64,000 nt of DNA from Phycisphaerae bacterium (GCA_030432595.1 JAUIGU010000001.1:1-64000), one strand, 5' to 3'; shown: positions 1 through 9,964, counted from the first letter of the stretch. Made by a program: numbers and translations. The notes: a model not told the origin generated them from the sequence alone.

Positions 1-4
1 ACGA

Positions 5-138
5 CATTTCGTGATTAAGGAACTCAAGCCCTCACCCACCTGGCACCCACGCGGAGGCCACGCTCCACTCTCGCTGTATTCATTTTACCCGCCCGTCAAG
101 ACGCCGCGGTCAAGTACCGGGCCAAACGTGCGCAGGAA
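5..138 (+). repeat. Dispersed repeat, copy 1
   Basis: The first 59 bases (5-63) are identical to the reverse complement of 49984-50042, and weaker similarity continues to about 138 (copy 2 continues to about 49910). The two copies are therefore in opposite orientation about 50 kb apart. An open frame runs through both copies but differs after the identical core and has no gene-like features. The rest of 1-325 holds only the leader of the first gene. Confidence 0.8.
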
Positions 139-251
139 AAGGTTCCACGTACGGATCAAGGGCGACCGCCGCGGATCGGTCTTCTTGGCGACTCTTTCCA
201 TACAGGCGGCCTGCTGCACGGTCGGGTCAGGAATCGGGTCGAGCCCGCCGG

Positions 252-279
252 TTGGGGATGGCTGCGTGCGTGCTAAACT
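252..279 (+). promoter_or_regulatory. Candidate promoter of the first PEP-CTERM gene
   Basis: TTGGGG (252-257) and TAAACT (274-279) are separated by 16 bases, 46 bases before the ATG at 326. A strong ribosome binding site (GGAGGGAG) precedes the start. The same TAAACT box with a TTGCCG -35 at the same spacing precedes the gene at 18347. Confidence 0.4.
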
Positions 280-325
280 GTGGTTTGCGTATTGGCGGTT
301 TCATATCGGTTGAGGAGGGAGAACG

Positions 326-1198
326 ATGGCGGGACTGTTGCGACTACGGGTCATCGTGGGATTAGCGGTTGTGGTTTTTGCCTCGGCACCACCGACGCAA
401 GCGAACCTGCTGTCGAACGGCAACTTCGAGGCGGGAAACACCGGATTCACGAGTGATTTCTCTTACGTTCCTGGGAACATCACGCCGGCGCAGTCGTACG
501 ACGTGGTGGACGACCCGGCGTCGTCGCACTTTCTGGCGACGAGTTACGGTGATCACACGACAGGCACGGGCCTCATGCTCGCGGTCAACGGGAGCAACGA
601 CACGACGTCGGCGTTCTGGCGGCAGCTGGTGGCCGTCGCGCCGCAGACGTCGTACGACTTCTCGGTGTGGACATCGTCGTGGTTCTCGCCGGCCGAGTTC
701 AGCCTGCGCATCAACGGGCAGCGCGTCGGGCCGACCTTCCTCACCCCCGGCAGCAACGGCGTGTGGGCGCGCACGGTGATCCACTGGGGCTCGTCAGGCG
801 CAAACACGACGGCGCTGCTGGAGCTGGTCAACGACAGCGCGGTCCACGACGGCAATGACTTTGCGGTGGACGACCTGGGGTTCGTGGCGATCGCGTCGCA
901 GGTGGCCGGCGACTACAACGCGTCGGGTCAGGTCGAGCAGGGCGACCTGGATTTGGTGTTGCAGCACTGGGGCACGGGGTTCGCGGCGATCCCGGCCGCG
1001 TGGGTGTACCAGCGGCCGAGTTCGGGCATCGTGGATCAGGCGGAGTTGGACGGCGTGTTGTTGAACTGGGGGAGCACGGCGACGCCGTCGTTGGGGGGAA
1101 ACGCGGATTCGGTCGTGCCGGAGCCTTCGGCGGGTTGGTTTCTGGTGTGGGGGGTGGTGCTGCGTCGGCGTGGCCGTACAATGGCCGCTCAGGATTGA
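326..1198 (+). CDS. PEP-CTERM surface protein with carbohydrate-binding-like domain
   Basis: Secreted 290-residue protein. Residues 1-26 are a signal peptide ending PTQA. Residues 27-190 resemble a jelly-roll, DUF642/CBM-like fold (NLLSNGNFEAG at the N-terminus, then a VDDLGF ending), a type often binding glycans. From residue 194 comes the window's shared cassette: an EF-hand loop (DYNASGQVEQGD) with QHWG, then a second degenerate repeat (IVDQAELDGVLLNWG). The C-terminus is VPEPS, a hydrophobic stretch and RRR, a PEP-CTERM sorting signal that implies exosortase processing at the envelope. The start is fixed by a strong GGAGGGAG site. Its ligand is unknown. Confidence 0.85.
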   Translation: MAGLLRLRVIVGLAVVVFASAPPTQANLLSNGNFEAGNTGFTSDFSYVPGNITPAQSYDVVDDPASSHFLATSYGDHTTGTGLMLAVNGSNDTTSAFWRQLVAVAPQTSYDFSVWTSSWFSPAEFSLRINGQRVGPTFLTPGSNGVWARTVIHWGSSGANTTALLELVNDSAVHDGNDFAVDDLGFVAIASQVAGDYNASGQVEQGDLDLVLQHWGTGFAAIPAAWVYQRPSSGIVDQAELDGVLLNWGSTATPSLGGNADSVVPEPSAGWFLVWGVVLRRRGRTMAAQD

Positions 1199-1253
1199 GA
1201 GGGCACGGACGGCGAGCGCGGTCGAACCGGGGGGAAGCGAGGACGAAGTGATC

Positions 1254-2297
1254 ATGGTGCCGGTTCATCAGGCGGGCCCGCGTCGGCGGTGGTTGTTGTG
1301 TTTGGCGTGGGCGTGGGCGCTGGGTGCGGTCGTGTCAGCCGGGCCGGCGTGGGGGCAGGACGACGACTTCAACGACAACGTGACCGGTCCGCAGTGGACG
1401 ACGGTGGTGGACGAGCCGCAGACGCTGAGCGTGTTCGAGTTCAGCGAGCGGTTGAACGTGATCGCGAATTCGCCGCCGAGCTTGTCGACGGACGCGCTGT
1501 ACCTGAGCAACGGGCCTTCGGGGTTCCGGATGTCGACGGCGGCGGACTTCGAGCTGGCGCTGGACTACGCGTTCAACGGGTTCGACGGCGAGCGTGCCGA
1601 CGACGGCGACGCGTTGACGCTGGTGTTCGGCGTGGGCCGAGACGAGGCGGGGACGGACTCGGCGGCGGTGGGTTACGGCGCGGCGGCGCAGGAGGTGCTG
1701 GGCACGACCGTGATCAGCGAGGTGCTGGTGGGCGCGGCGCGCACGAACAACGCGCAGACGCAGGAGCTGCTGGGTCTCGGCGGGCCATCGACGGGGACGT
1801 TCTCGATTACCTACGACGCGTCGGCGGATGATCTGCGGCTGGGCGTGGGCGGCAACGAGATGTTGCTGGACGACGTGGTGCAGGGGGAGTGGAACGCGGA
1901 CTCGCTGCTGGTGTCGTTCGGGGCGCGCGGCAGCGCGTTCTTTTTGTTGAGCGGCGACGCGTGGCTGGACAACTTCCAGATCGTGTCGGGCGACGTGCTG
2001 CCGATCGGCGGGCTGGCGGGCGACTACAACGGCGGCGGGCAGGTGGAACAGGGCGACCTGGACCTGGTGCTGCAGAACTGGGGCCGCAACACGGAACTGA
2101 CGGGCGTGCCGGCGGGCTGGGTGAACGACGAGCCGACCGAGTTGATCGACCAGGAAGAGTTGGACGGCGTGCTGCTGGGGTGGGGGAACACGGCGGCGCC
2201 GCGTTTGGCGGGGGCGGCGGTGCCGGAACCGGGGATGGCTTGGTGTCTGGCTTTCGGGCTGAGTGTTTTGCGTCGGCGTTCTGCTTTCGGGAGATGA
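1254..2297 (+). CDS. PEP-CTERM surface protein, N-terminal domain unrecognised
   Basis: Secreted protein of 347 residues. A twin-hydrophobic signal peptide (WLLCLAWAWALGAVVSAG) is followed by about 230 residues with no motif I recognise, beginning DDDFNDNV, rich in acidic residues and short beta-strand-like stretches. The cassette starts near residue 256 (DYNGGGQVEQGD, then LIDQEELDGVLLGWG), and the PEP-CTERM tail (VPEPG...RRR) ends the protein. The reading frame is open further upstream, but ATG 1254 follows a GAGGA site; GTG 1248 is an alternative. A TACAAT box at 1177-1182, inside the end of the preceding gene, could be its -10. Confidence 0.8.
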   Translation: MVPVHQAGPRRRWLLCLAWAWALGAVVSAGPAWGQDDDFNDNVTGPQWTTVVDEPQTLSVFEFSERLNVIANSPPSLSTDALYLSNGPSGFRMSTAADFELALDYAFNGFDGERADDGDALTLVFGVGRDEAGTDSAAVGYGAAAQEVLGTTVISEVLVGAARTNNAQTQELLGLGGPSTGTFSITYDASADDLRLGVGGNEMLLDDVVQGEWNADSLLVSFGARGSAFFLLSGDAWLDNFQIVSGDVLPIGGLAGDYNGGGQVEQGDLDLVLQNWGRNTELTGVPAGWVNDEPTELIDQEELDGVLLGWGNTAAPRLAGAAVPEPGMAWCLAFGLSVLRRRSAFGR

Positions 2298-2298
2298 C

Positions 2299-4941
2299 AT
2301 GGCTAATGGCGAGCGACGGCGTTTCGGGGTCGGGCTTCGTTTGCTGAGCGTTTCGGTGCTGTGCGTTCTGAGCGCAGCCGCCACGGCGGACGAGTGGATC
2401 AACGCGGCGGGCGGGGCGTTCGAGGACCCGACGAACTGGCTCGACGGCAGCCCCCCGCTGTTTACCGAGACCGCCGAGTTCGATCTGGAGGGCGGGCCTT
2501 ACACGGTCACGCTGAATCAAGACCAATCCATCGCAGGTCTGCTGGTTCCCGACGACCGGGTTGTGTTCGATCTCGGCGGGAACGACCTCGAGGTTCTCGG
2601 TAACGCCGGCTTCGACGTCGCGCTGGGCGCGGCGGGCGACGATTCTTCCGTGGAGATTGTCAACGGCCGGCTCGTGACGTTGTTTTTCAGCCGGCTCGGC
2701 GGTGACGGCAAGACGGCGGACGTCACGGTGCAAGGCGTCGGGAGTCGCTGGGACGCGAGCGGCACGATCGACGTGGGCTTCGAGGGGACCGGGACGTTGA
2801 ACATCCTCGGCGGCGCCCGCGCTTCGATCGACCGGCTTGATCTCGCCGACCAGCCGGGGTCCGAAGGGCACGTGCTGATCGACGGGGCGGGCTCCGCGGT
2901 CGACATCATCAGCGGCGGCACCCTCGGTGAGGACGGGCTCGGGACGCTGACCGTCTCCGCCGGCGGCACGCTGGGGATCGCGAGCAGCCTGTCGGTAGGC
3001 ACCAACCCGTCCCCGAGTCAGATACTCGTGACCGGCGTCGGGTCGCGGCTGATCAAACTCGGCGGCGACAGCCCGGGGCTTTCGCTCGGGGTCGGGAACG
3101 ACGGCAACGGGAGCCTCCTCGTGGAACAGGGCGCGTTGGTCGAACTCGGCCAGATCAATGTTGCGAATGGCAACGGCGCGACCTCACGCCTGACCGTCGG
3201 CGGCGCGGTCGGGAATACCGAAGCCCGGGTGCTGCTCAGCCACAATCTGAACGTCGGCAACTTCAGCAACCGAGGGACCGTCGAGGTCAACGAAGGCGGG
3301 TATCTGGAAGTCGGCGGCACCATCGACATCGATTCGTTCAGCGGCGCGCCGGAGGTGCTCGAGGTCAATGGCGGCCGTGTGGTCGCCGAGGCCATCGTGA
3401 TCGGTTCGGGGAACCGGCTCGACTTCCATGCCGGCGAGATTTCCACGCGTGCGTTTACGTTCGAGGGCGACCTGTCACTGCAGGGCGCCACGCCCGGCGA
3501 CCACCCCGTCCTCAACCTGCTCGAAGACAACTCGGGCCTGGTCGATGGAACGCTGTACCTGGGCGGCGACTTTGTCGGCCCCGGGAACCCCGCCACGTTG
3601 AACATCGGCCCGCTCCCGTCGAGCTCCAGCCCGGTGTTTGAGGTCACGGTCGACACGCGCGTTTACGCCAACGGGCAACTCCACATCGCCGGCAACCTCG
3701 TGACGGACCGCCTGATTTCCGACGGTGTGGTGACGCTCGACACCGGCAACCCATTCGTCGGCATCACGGCCGGCCAGTACCAGCTCAACACGCCGTTGAC
3801 CTGGACCAGCGGCAAGCTGAGCACGCCCGGAGCGCTCAGCACCGCCGCGCTGGCGGGGGTCGATCTGACGCTGACCGCGGACAAGCAGCTCGAAAGCACC
3901 GATTTGCTGACCGTCGAGGGTGGTGATGTCGTCACGGTGGACGGCGGCGAACTGCGGTTCGGAACGCTGGCCGGTGCCGGGACGATCGACTTCCAGCGTG
4001 GCGTCGTGACCGCGACGGGCGGCCGGCTTTTCATCGAACCGGGGCTTCCCCTCGGTGACTCTTTGGTCGTCGGCGACGACCGAACGCTGCGCACGACCTC
4101 CACCCACAGCATCGAGATCGGCTCGAACGGCTACGCCCAGGTCGTCACGCAGGGGAACGGCCGGATCGAGACCCGGAACGTAATCATCGGCGCGGAGGGC
4201 TCGTTCGCGATTGACGGTGGTACCGTCAATGTCGAGAGTATCTTGCACACGAGCGGCGGCGACTTCAGCTTCACGGACGGGGTGCTATCCATGCGGAGTA
4301 TTGGTGGCGACCTCGTGCAGGACGGGGGCACGCTCGATCCAACCATGCCGCCCGGCACGCTGCTGATCACCGGCGATTACGTCATGAACGCCGGGACGCT
4401 GGCGATCGAGTTCGACGGGCCGCTGCCCGGCAGCGGGTTCGACCAGGTCACGGTGCGCGGCGACGCGTTCCTCGGCCCCAACTCGGTGCTCGACCTCTCG
4501 CGCAGCGGCGGGTTTGTCCCGGCGCTCGACGATTCGTTCACGATCCTCGCCACCGACGGCACCATCACCGGGACTTTCGGTGAAGTCCTCGGCACGCCGG
4601 GGCTCTCACGCGCCTGGAACGTGCGTTACACCAGCAGCTCCGTCGAGGTGTCCGTAGTCATCGCCGGCGACTACAACGGCTCCGGCCAGGTCGAGCAGGC
4701 CGACCTGGACCTGGTGTTGCAGAATTGGGGCGTGGACACAGACACGGCGGGCGTCCCCGCGGGTTGGCTCGCCGACCTGCCCACGGGCCTGATCGATCAG
4801 GCGGAGCTCGACGGCGTGCTGCTGAACTGGGGCGACACGGCGGTGCCGGATGTTTCGGGCGTGAGCGTCCCCGAGCCGGCCGGGTTGGCGGTGGTTCTGG
4901 TCGGCGTTTTGAGGCGTCGGGCCGCGTTTCGCCGGGCGTGA
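2299..4941 (+). CDS. PEP-CTERM protein with T5SS/PEP-CTERM-associated beta-helix repeats
   Basis: An 880-residue secreted protein starting one base after the previous stop codon (TGACATG), so probably co-transcribed. After a signal peptide ending TADEW come irregular repeats of about 20-35 residues such as VTVQGVGSRWDASGTIDVG and GTLNILGGA, typical of the T5SS/PEP-CTERM-associated repeat family (autotransporter-like right-handed beta-helix). Near residue 791 the EF-hand cassette begins (DYNGSGQVEQAD, then LIDQAELDGVLLNWG), followed by VPEPA and RRR. Likely an elongated surface stalk or adhesin; no catalytic motif is visible. The longer frame from 2263 overlaps the upstream gene and is not preferred. 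Confidence 0.85.
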   Translation: MANGERRRFGVGLRLLSVSVLCVLSAAATADEWINAAGGAFEDPTNWLDGSPPLFTETAEFDLEGGPYTVTLNQDQSIAGLLVPDDRVVFDLGGNDLEVLGNAGFDVALGAAGDDSSVEIVNGRLVTLFFSRLGGDGKTADVTVQGVGSRWDASGTIDVGFEGTGTLNILGGARASIDRLDLADQPGSEGHVLIDGAGSAVDIISGGTLGEDGLGTLTVSAGGTLGIASSLSVGTNPSPSQILVTGVGSRLIKLGGDSPGLSLGVGNDGNGSLLVEQGALVELGQINVANGNGATSRLTVGGAVGNTEARVLLSHNLNVGNFSNRGTVEVNEGGYLEVGGTIDIDSFSGAPEVLEVNGGRVVAEAIVIGSGNRLDFHAGEISTRAFTFEGDLSLQGATPGDHPVLNLLEDNSGLVDGTLYLGGDFVGPGNPATLNIGPLPSSSSPVFEVTVDTRVYANGQLHIAGNLVTDRLISDGVVTLDTGNPFVGITAGQYQLNTPLTWTSGKLSTPGALSTAALAGVDLTLTADKQLESTDLLTVEGGDVVTVDGGELRFGTLAGAGTIDFQRGVVTATGGRLFIEPGLPLGDSLVVGDDRTLRTTSTHSIEIGSNGYAQVVTQGNGRIETRNVIIGAEGSFAIDGGTVNVESILHTSGGDFSFTDGVLSMRSIGGDLVQDGGTLDPTMPPGTLLITGDYVMNAGTLAIEFDGPLPGSGFDQVTVRGDAFLGPNSVLDLSRSGGFVPALDDSFTILATDGTITGTFGEVLGTPGLSRAWNVRYTSSSVEVSVVIAGDYNGSGQVEQADLDLVLQNWGVDTDTAGVPAGWLADLPTGLIDQAELDGVLLNWGDTAVPDVSGVSVPEPAGLAVVLVGVLRRRAAFRRA

Positions 4942-5114
4942 TCCACTGCGGGCATTGTGGATGTCCCTAGTTTCCCGGGGAAGACCCTTCAATCTCGGCG
5001 GTCACACCGTTAGGATCAAGGATTCGCCGGGGTTGCCCTGAGGTCGCCTTAGGGGACGCCGTGGTGGTGTTCGAGGGCACCCGTCCGACGTGATTCACAC
5101 GAGGGAGCAGCAAA

Positions 5115-8100
5115 GTGATCTATAACCATCCCCGCCGGGAGCGTGGTTTCTTGTGGCTTGCCGTCGCGGCGCTGTTCGCGGCGCCGTGGGCGATGCCCGC
5201 GGAAGGCGCGGTCCGCACCTGGATCGGCGGCGACAACGACTGGAACGGCAGCGGCCTGAACTGGACCGGGCTCGACGAGCCGGACGACGACGACGACGCG
5301 GTGTTCAGCACCAACAACCACGTCGAGATGGCGATCGACAACGAGGTGCTGTCGCTGACGTTGTCGAACAGCATCGCGCTGGACACCGAGTCGTTCTTCC
5401 TCGACGTCAACGGTGACGTCACGTTGTCCGGTGCAGGCACGATCCTGCGGGCCGGCGAGAGCAACACCGCCGGGCCGCCGGCGACGTCGCTGTCTGCCTA
5501 CAACGTCACCGTCGGCGCCAACACCACCTTCGCCAACGCGAACTTCACCTCGATCATCGACGCTTCGTCCATCGGGGTTTTCGAGATCGAAACCGGCGGC
5601 ACGCTCATCGGGCACGGCCTGATCCGCAACGGCGACGGGATCACCTCGGTGACCCCGGTGTTCATCAACGACGGCGTGATCCGCCCCGGGGCGGTGGCCG
5701 ACGGCCCCATCTTCGTCGGCGGTTCGCCGACGGCACGCACCCTCACGCTCGCCGCGATCGACGGCGAAGCCCGGATCGAGCTCGACGGGGTCGGTGGTGC
5801 CGGCGCCGTCGATATCACGCGCAACCAGACCCTCGACATCGACGTGCAACTCAGCGACGCGTTCGACGGCGTCATCGACCTGGCGCACAACAGCACGCTC
5901 GACATCGAAGACGCCTGGACGTTTTCGGGCACGCTGAACGTGGAGAACGGCTTCGTCGCCGGGAACCCGCCGTTGACGCCGAACATCCCCGCCGACGTTG
6001 CGTTCCTGCGCGGCGGGCCGATCACGATGACCGGCGGGCTCACGCCGACGACGGTCAACGTCTTCGACGCCGACGGGACGCTGCAGTTCGACGCGCCCCT
6101 CACCGCGAACGGCGGCGCGATCGCCAACAACGGGCACATCATCTTCAACGACGACGCCACCATCAACGCGGGCGTCGATTTCGAGATGATCGGGGAGGAG
6201 GCCTCCTTCACGGTCGGGCCTGGCGCGACGGTCGTGATCAACGACGCCGACATGGACTTCGACGGCGCCGGCGCCGCGACCAACGTCATCACCGTCGAGG
6301 CCGGCGGGCTGCTGGATTTCAACCTCGACAGCTTCGAGGGCAACGACCGGGCGGACAACTTCCTGACGCTCAACTCCGGCCAGCTCGCGCTCACCGTCAC
6401 CGACGGCTCCTGGACCATGGAACGCCGGCTTACCCTCAACAACACCGGCGGCGGCGAGCCGACCGTGACCGGCAGCGCGATCGTGGTCGGCGACGACGCG
6501 ATCGTCGGCCAGTCCAACGACGCGGACATCCTCGTCCAGGGCAGCGGCTCGTCCCGCATCAGCCCCAACGTCACCTTCAACTCCGACGCCGAGGTCGATG
6601 TCGAAGCCGGCGCCACCCTCGCGGTCGTGGGCTTCTCCACCTTCAATTCGGCCAACGGTGCCGAGAACGCGCGGTTCGACGGGCCCGGCAACATCCGCTT
6701 CAACGGCGGGCAGGTCAACGAGGCCACCACCCTCGACTTCTCCGGTGGCACGGTCGGGCTCGACGGCGGCGGCACCCCGGTCATCCTGCTCTCGGCCCCC
6801 GACTTCACGGTCGACGCGCCGCTCACCATCAACGCCGCAACGTTCGACCCCTACGGCCGGACCGTCAACTTCCCCAACAACGACACCGCGATCCTCACCG
6901 TCAACGGCATCGTCGGCGGTGTGCTCGAAGTCAACCTCGACAACGCCAACGACAGTTGGGAGATCAACAGCCTGGGCGTCCTCAACGTCATCGGCAGCGG
7001 CGTGATCACCACCAACGTCCTGAGCGGAAGCACGCTCGCGATGAACGGCACCATGAACGCCGACGGCCTCGTGGAGACCGGGGCCCGCGTGGTCATCGGG
7101 TCGACCGGCGGCGTCTCCCTCATCGACGCCGGCACCAACCTCCGCATCTCCGGCGGCGACCTCGCCAACCCCAACCGCCTCGAGGGCGGGAGCATCACCG
7201 GGCCCGGCGAGCTCTCGGCCAACGCCACCCGCGCCCTGCACGGCTTCGGCACCCTCGGCGTCGCCATCGACTTCGACGGCAACGCCGAACTGCTCGCCGA
7301 CGACGGAACCCTCACCCTCGACGCCAACGCGACCCTGCTCGATGTCGGCACCCTCGGCACCAACGACACCGACGGCACCCTCAACGTCGTCAACGCCTGG
7401 AACACCATCGCCGCCAACGAGGTCCGCCTCCGCGGCGGCTCGCTTGTCGGCGGCAACATCACCAACGACGCCGTCTTCGGCATCAACGGCTTCGGCGTGG
7501 TCAACGCCCAGGTCGTCAACAACTCCCTCATCGATGCCGACGACGGCGGCACCCTCTTTGTCATCAACGCCGCCAACGACTGGGACGGCACCACCAACAC
7601 CGGGACCCTCCACGCCCGCTTCGGCGACCTCGAACTGGTGGACGCCGGCTCGTTCGCTTTCAACGGCACCGTTCAGGCCGACGCCGGGCAGACCGTCTTC
7701 GCCAACGGGTTCGAGCTCGACTTCCAGCCCGGATCGAGCCTGATCCTCGGCGGCGGCACCTACCGCAGCACCGACACCACCGATCTGCGCGGCAACGTGG
7801 TCGTCGCGACCGGCACCTCCACCCTTAATATCACCGGCTCGGCCGTCTTCCGCAGCAACGCCAGCGTCGCCGTAACCGGCGACCTGGTTCTAGACAACAA
7901 CACCACATTGATCAACGCCGGCGCGACCTTCGTCGGCGGCGGAAGCCTCATCAACCCCGCCGGAAGCTTCTTGAACCTCGCCGACGGCGCCGACGTCGAT
8001 GTCCTCATCGAAAACGAAGGCGAACTCACCTTTGCGGGTGCCGGGATCGGCAGCGCCACCGGCGACGACCTGCAGCTCGACCCCACGGGCACGATCCGCT

Positions 8101-8693
8101 TCGACCTGGCCGGCACCGCGCTCACCGACTTCGACCGCCTCGCGCTCACGGGGCTGGCATCACTCGACGGCGAGCTCGAAGTTAACCTGCTCGGCGCCTT
8201 CAACCCCGCGATCGGCGACCAGTTCCCGATCCTCACCGCCAACGCCGGCGTGTTCAACACCTTCGCCTCCCTCGATCTGCCCGCGCTGGACCCCGGCGAG
8301 GTGTGGCGCGTCAACTACCCCAACGCCATCACCCTCGTGCTCGAAGTCGTCGCCGGCATCGTCGGCGACTACAACGGCTCGGGCCAGGTCGAACAGGGCG
8401 ACCTGGACCTGGTCCTCCAGAACTGGGGCGACCCGACCCCGCCGATCCCCGCCGGCTGGGTCAACGACCTGCCGTCCGGCATCATCGACCAGGGCGAACT
8501 CGACGGCGTGCTGCTGAACTGGGGCGACACGGCGGCACCGGACTTTGGCGCGGCAACAACCGTCCCCGAACCCGCGGCGGTTTTTGTGACGGTGATGTTG
8601 GGCACAGCGCTACGCCGTGTGACGCGGCGGCGTGTTGGCGAATCCGCGAGTCAGAGGCCAGTTTGTATTGATTCACCCGCAGTGGTCGCCTGA
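5115..8693 (+). CDS. Giant PEP-CTERM beta-helix surface protein
   Basis: The longest gene here, 1192 residues. The start is GTG 5115, 7 bases after GAGGGAG; an upstream TAGGAT (5011-5016) may be the -10. A signal peptide (residues about 9-33, ending EGA) precedes WIGGDNDWNGSGLNW, a motif seen at the N-terminus of autotransporter-like passenger proteins. Residues 100-1070 are low-complexity, Asn/Asp/Gly/Thr-rich beta-strand repeats. The cassette begins near residue 1084 (DYNGSGQVEQGD; IIDQGELDGVLLNWG), then VPEPA and a shortened tail followed by about 20 extra residues (RRRVGESASQRP...), longer than usual after the basic cluster. Inferred extracellular structural protein. A long antisense frame across it is a codon-bias shadow. 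Confidence 0.85.
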   Translation: MIYNHPRRERGFLWLAVAALFAAPWAMPAEGAVRTWIGGDNDWNGSGLNWTGLDEPDDDDDAVFSTNNHVEMAIDNEVLSLTLSNSIALDTESFFLDVNGDVTLSGAGTILRAGESNTAGPPATSLSAYNVTVGANTTFANANFTSIIDASSIGVFEIETGGTLIGHGLIRNGDGITSVTPVFINDGVIRPGAVADGPIFVGGSPTARTLTLAAIDGEARIELDGVGGAGAVDITRNQTLDIDVQLSDAFDGVIDLAHNSTLDIEDAWTFSGTLNVENGFVAGNPPLTPNIPADVAFLRGGPITMTGGLTPTTVNVFDADGTLQFDAPLTANGGAIANNGHIIFNDDATINAGVDFEMIGEEASFTVGPGATVVINDADMDFDGAGAATNVITVEAGGLLDFNLDSFEGNDRADNFLTLNSGQLALTVTDGSWTMERRLTLNNTGGGEPTVTGSAIVVGDDAIVGQSNDADILVQGSGSSRISPNVTFNSDAEVDVEAGATLAVVGFSTFNSANGAENARFDGPGNIRFNGGQVNEATTLDFSGGTVGLDGGGTPVILLSAPDFTVDAPLTINAATFDPYGRTVNFPNNDTAILTVNGIVGGVLEVNLDNANDSWEINSLGVLNVIGSGVITTNVLSGSTLAMNGTMNADGLVETGARVVIGSTGGVSLIDAGTNLRISGGDLANPNRLEGGSITGPGELSANATRALHGFGTLGVAIDFDGNAELLADDGTLTLDANATLLDVGTLGTNDTDGTLNVVNAWNTIAANEVRLRGGSLVGGNITNDAVFGINGFGVVNAQVVNNSLIDADDGGTLFVINAANDWDGTTNTGTLHARFGDLELVDAGSFAFNGTVQADAGQTVFANGFELDFQPGSSLILGGGTYRSTDTTDLRGNVVVATGTSTLNITGSAVFRSNASVAVTGDLVLDNNTTLINAGATFVGGGSLINPAGSFLNLADGADVDVLIENEGELTFAGAGIGSATGDDLQLDPTGTIRFDLAGTALTDFDRLALTGLASLDGELEVNLLGAFNPAIGDQFPILTANAGVFNTFASLDLPALDPGEVWRVNYPNAITLVLEVVAGIVGDYNGSGQVEQGDLDLVLQNWGDPTPPIPAGWVNDLPSGIIDQGELDGVLLNWGDTAAPDFGAATTVPEPAAVFVTVMLGTALRRVTRRRVGESASQRPVCIDSPAVVA

Positions 8694-8743
8694 TGCTTGG
8701 TGTGTTTGATTCCTTTGTGTCGTGTCTTTACCTCGGGTCTTGA

Positions 8744-9964
8744 ATGATTGACTCTGTTATGCACCTATCCAAGTTTTTTGTGGTTTTGTCGCTGATGCAT
8801 GTGTCGTTCAACGCTTCGGGAACGCGTTTCGACGACAACGACTTCATCATCTCGTCGGTGTCGGGCGAATTCCTCGGTGTGTACAGCGAGAGTTTTGAAT
8901 TCAAGGGGCCGCTCGGCGAGTCGGTGTCGGTGGTGACGGGGTTGGACTTCAATCGGTTCGGGCATCTGGTGTCGCGGGGGCGGTTCAATTCGCCGGCCGA
9001 AGGGGAGATCGTTGTTTTCGACCCGTCGGGTTTTCCTGCGGCCTACCAGCCGGACCCGGTGTTCGGCACCGGTGGCGCGCTCGATGTGAAGGTGTTGCCC
9101 AACGGCAACTACCTGCTGGCCGCACAGGATGCGTTGTTCGGGACACCGAACGGTCTGTTGGAAATGTCGCCCGACGGCACGGTGCTGCGGCAGTTCGACG
9201 AGGGCGATTACGAGGGCGCGGCGGTGCTTCCCGACGGCACGATCTGGGGTGGGGGCAGCAGCGGGACCGGTTTTCTCAACGTCTTCGACTACGCAAGCGG
9301 GAACCTGATCGCGTCTTTTCAGGGATATAGTGGGGGTCGCGGCGGGCCGCCCGACAACCCGCTCGACGAGGGGCAGCGCGGTGCGCACTCGATGTTTTTC
9401 AGCGCGGCGACCGGCACAGTGCTCATCGCGGATCGCCAGGCCGGCGTCATCTACGAACGCAATCCAGACGTGAGCTTCGTCCGAAAATTCGAGTTCGACG
9501 AGGGGTTTGGTCAGTTGGTCGGCGTGACGCGCGGTCCGGGTGGCGACGTCTTTGCGGTCTCCAATTCCACCGTCACGCGCTGGCAAGCCGACGGCACGTT
9601 CGTCGAGACTATCGACGTTATGCCCCCGAGCATCTCCGCATGGAACATCGTCTGGACCGGCAACGCCGAAGGCCTGCTGTTGAACGACTTCGACGGCTCC
9701 GGTCTGGTCGAGCAGGGTGACCTGGACTTGGTGCTTCAGAATTGGGGCCTCGATACCCAGGCCAACCCGATCCCGGCGCGTTGGTTCAACGACCTGCCGG
9801 ACGGGCTGATCGATCAGGCGGAGCTCGACAAGGTCTTGCTTGGTTGGGGTGACATGGCCGCGCCGGGCTTCGAGGACGCGACGTATGTGCCCGGGCCGGC
9901 TGTCGGCGTCGGCGCAGTTGTGTTGATCGTGTCGATCACTCGGCGGCGTCGCTCGTGTACGTGA
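8744..9964 (+). CDS. Secreted beta-propeller-like protein with degenerate PEP-CTERM
   Basis: A 406-residue protein. After a short hydrophobic leader (about residues 8-25) it has repeated segments such as VLPNGNYLLAAQD and VLPDGTIWGGG that resemble NHL/SMP-30-type beta-propeller blades. The EF-hand cassette starts near residue 316 (DFDGSGLVEQGD; LIDQAELDKVLLGWG). The tail reads VPGPA, then a hydrophobic stretch and TRRRRS: the usual Glu of PEP is Gly, so sorting could be impaired. There is no convincing ribosome binding site; ATG 8759 is an alternative start. The last 29 bases overlap the convergent glycosidase gene. Confidence 0.75.
   Translation: MIDSVMHLSKFFVVLSLMHVSFNASGTRFDDNDFIISSVSGEFLGVYSESFEFKGPLGESVSVVTGLDFNRFGHLVSRGRFNSPAEGEIVVFDPSGFPAAYQPDPVFGTGGALDVKVLPNGNYLLAAQDALFGTPNGLLEMSPDGTVLRQFDEGDYEGAAVLPDGTIWGGGSSGTGFLNVFDYASGNLIASFQGYSGGRGGPPDNPLDEGQRGAHSMFFSAATGTVLIADRQAGVIYERNPDVSFVRKFEFDEGFGQLVGVTRGPGGDVFAVSNSTVTRWQADGTFVETIDVMPPSISAWNIVWTGNAEGLLLNDFDGSGLVEQGDLDLVLQNWGLDTQANPIPARWFNDLPDGLIDQAELDKVLLGWGDMAAPGFEDATYVPGPAVGVGAVVLIVSITRRRRSCT

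Noticed and set aside
11-313. 100-residue open frame at the window start
   Set aside because: It lies in a dispersed repeat whose other copy has a different frame end; no ribosome site, no family similarity.
5049-7613. 854-residue frame on the minus strand across the large PEP-CTERM gene
   Set aside because: Val/Asp/Gly-rich composition is the reverse complement of Asn/Asp/Gly codon repeats, with no domain and no start signal.
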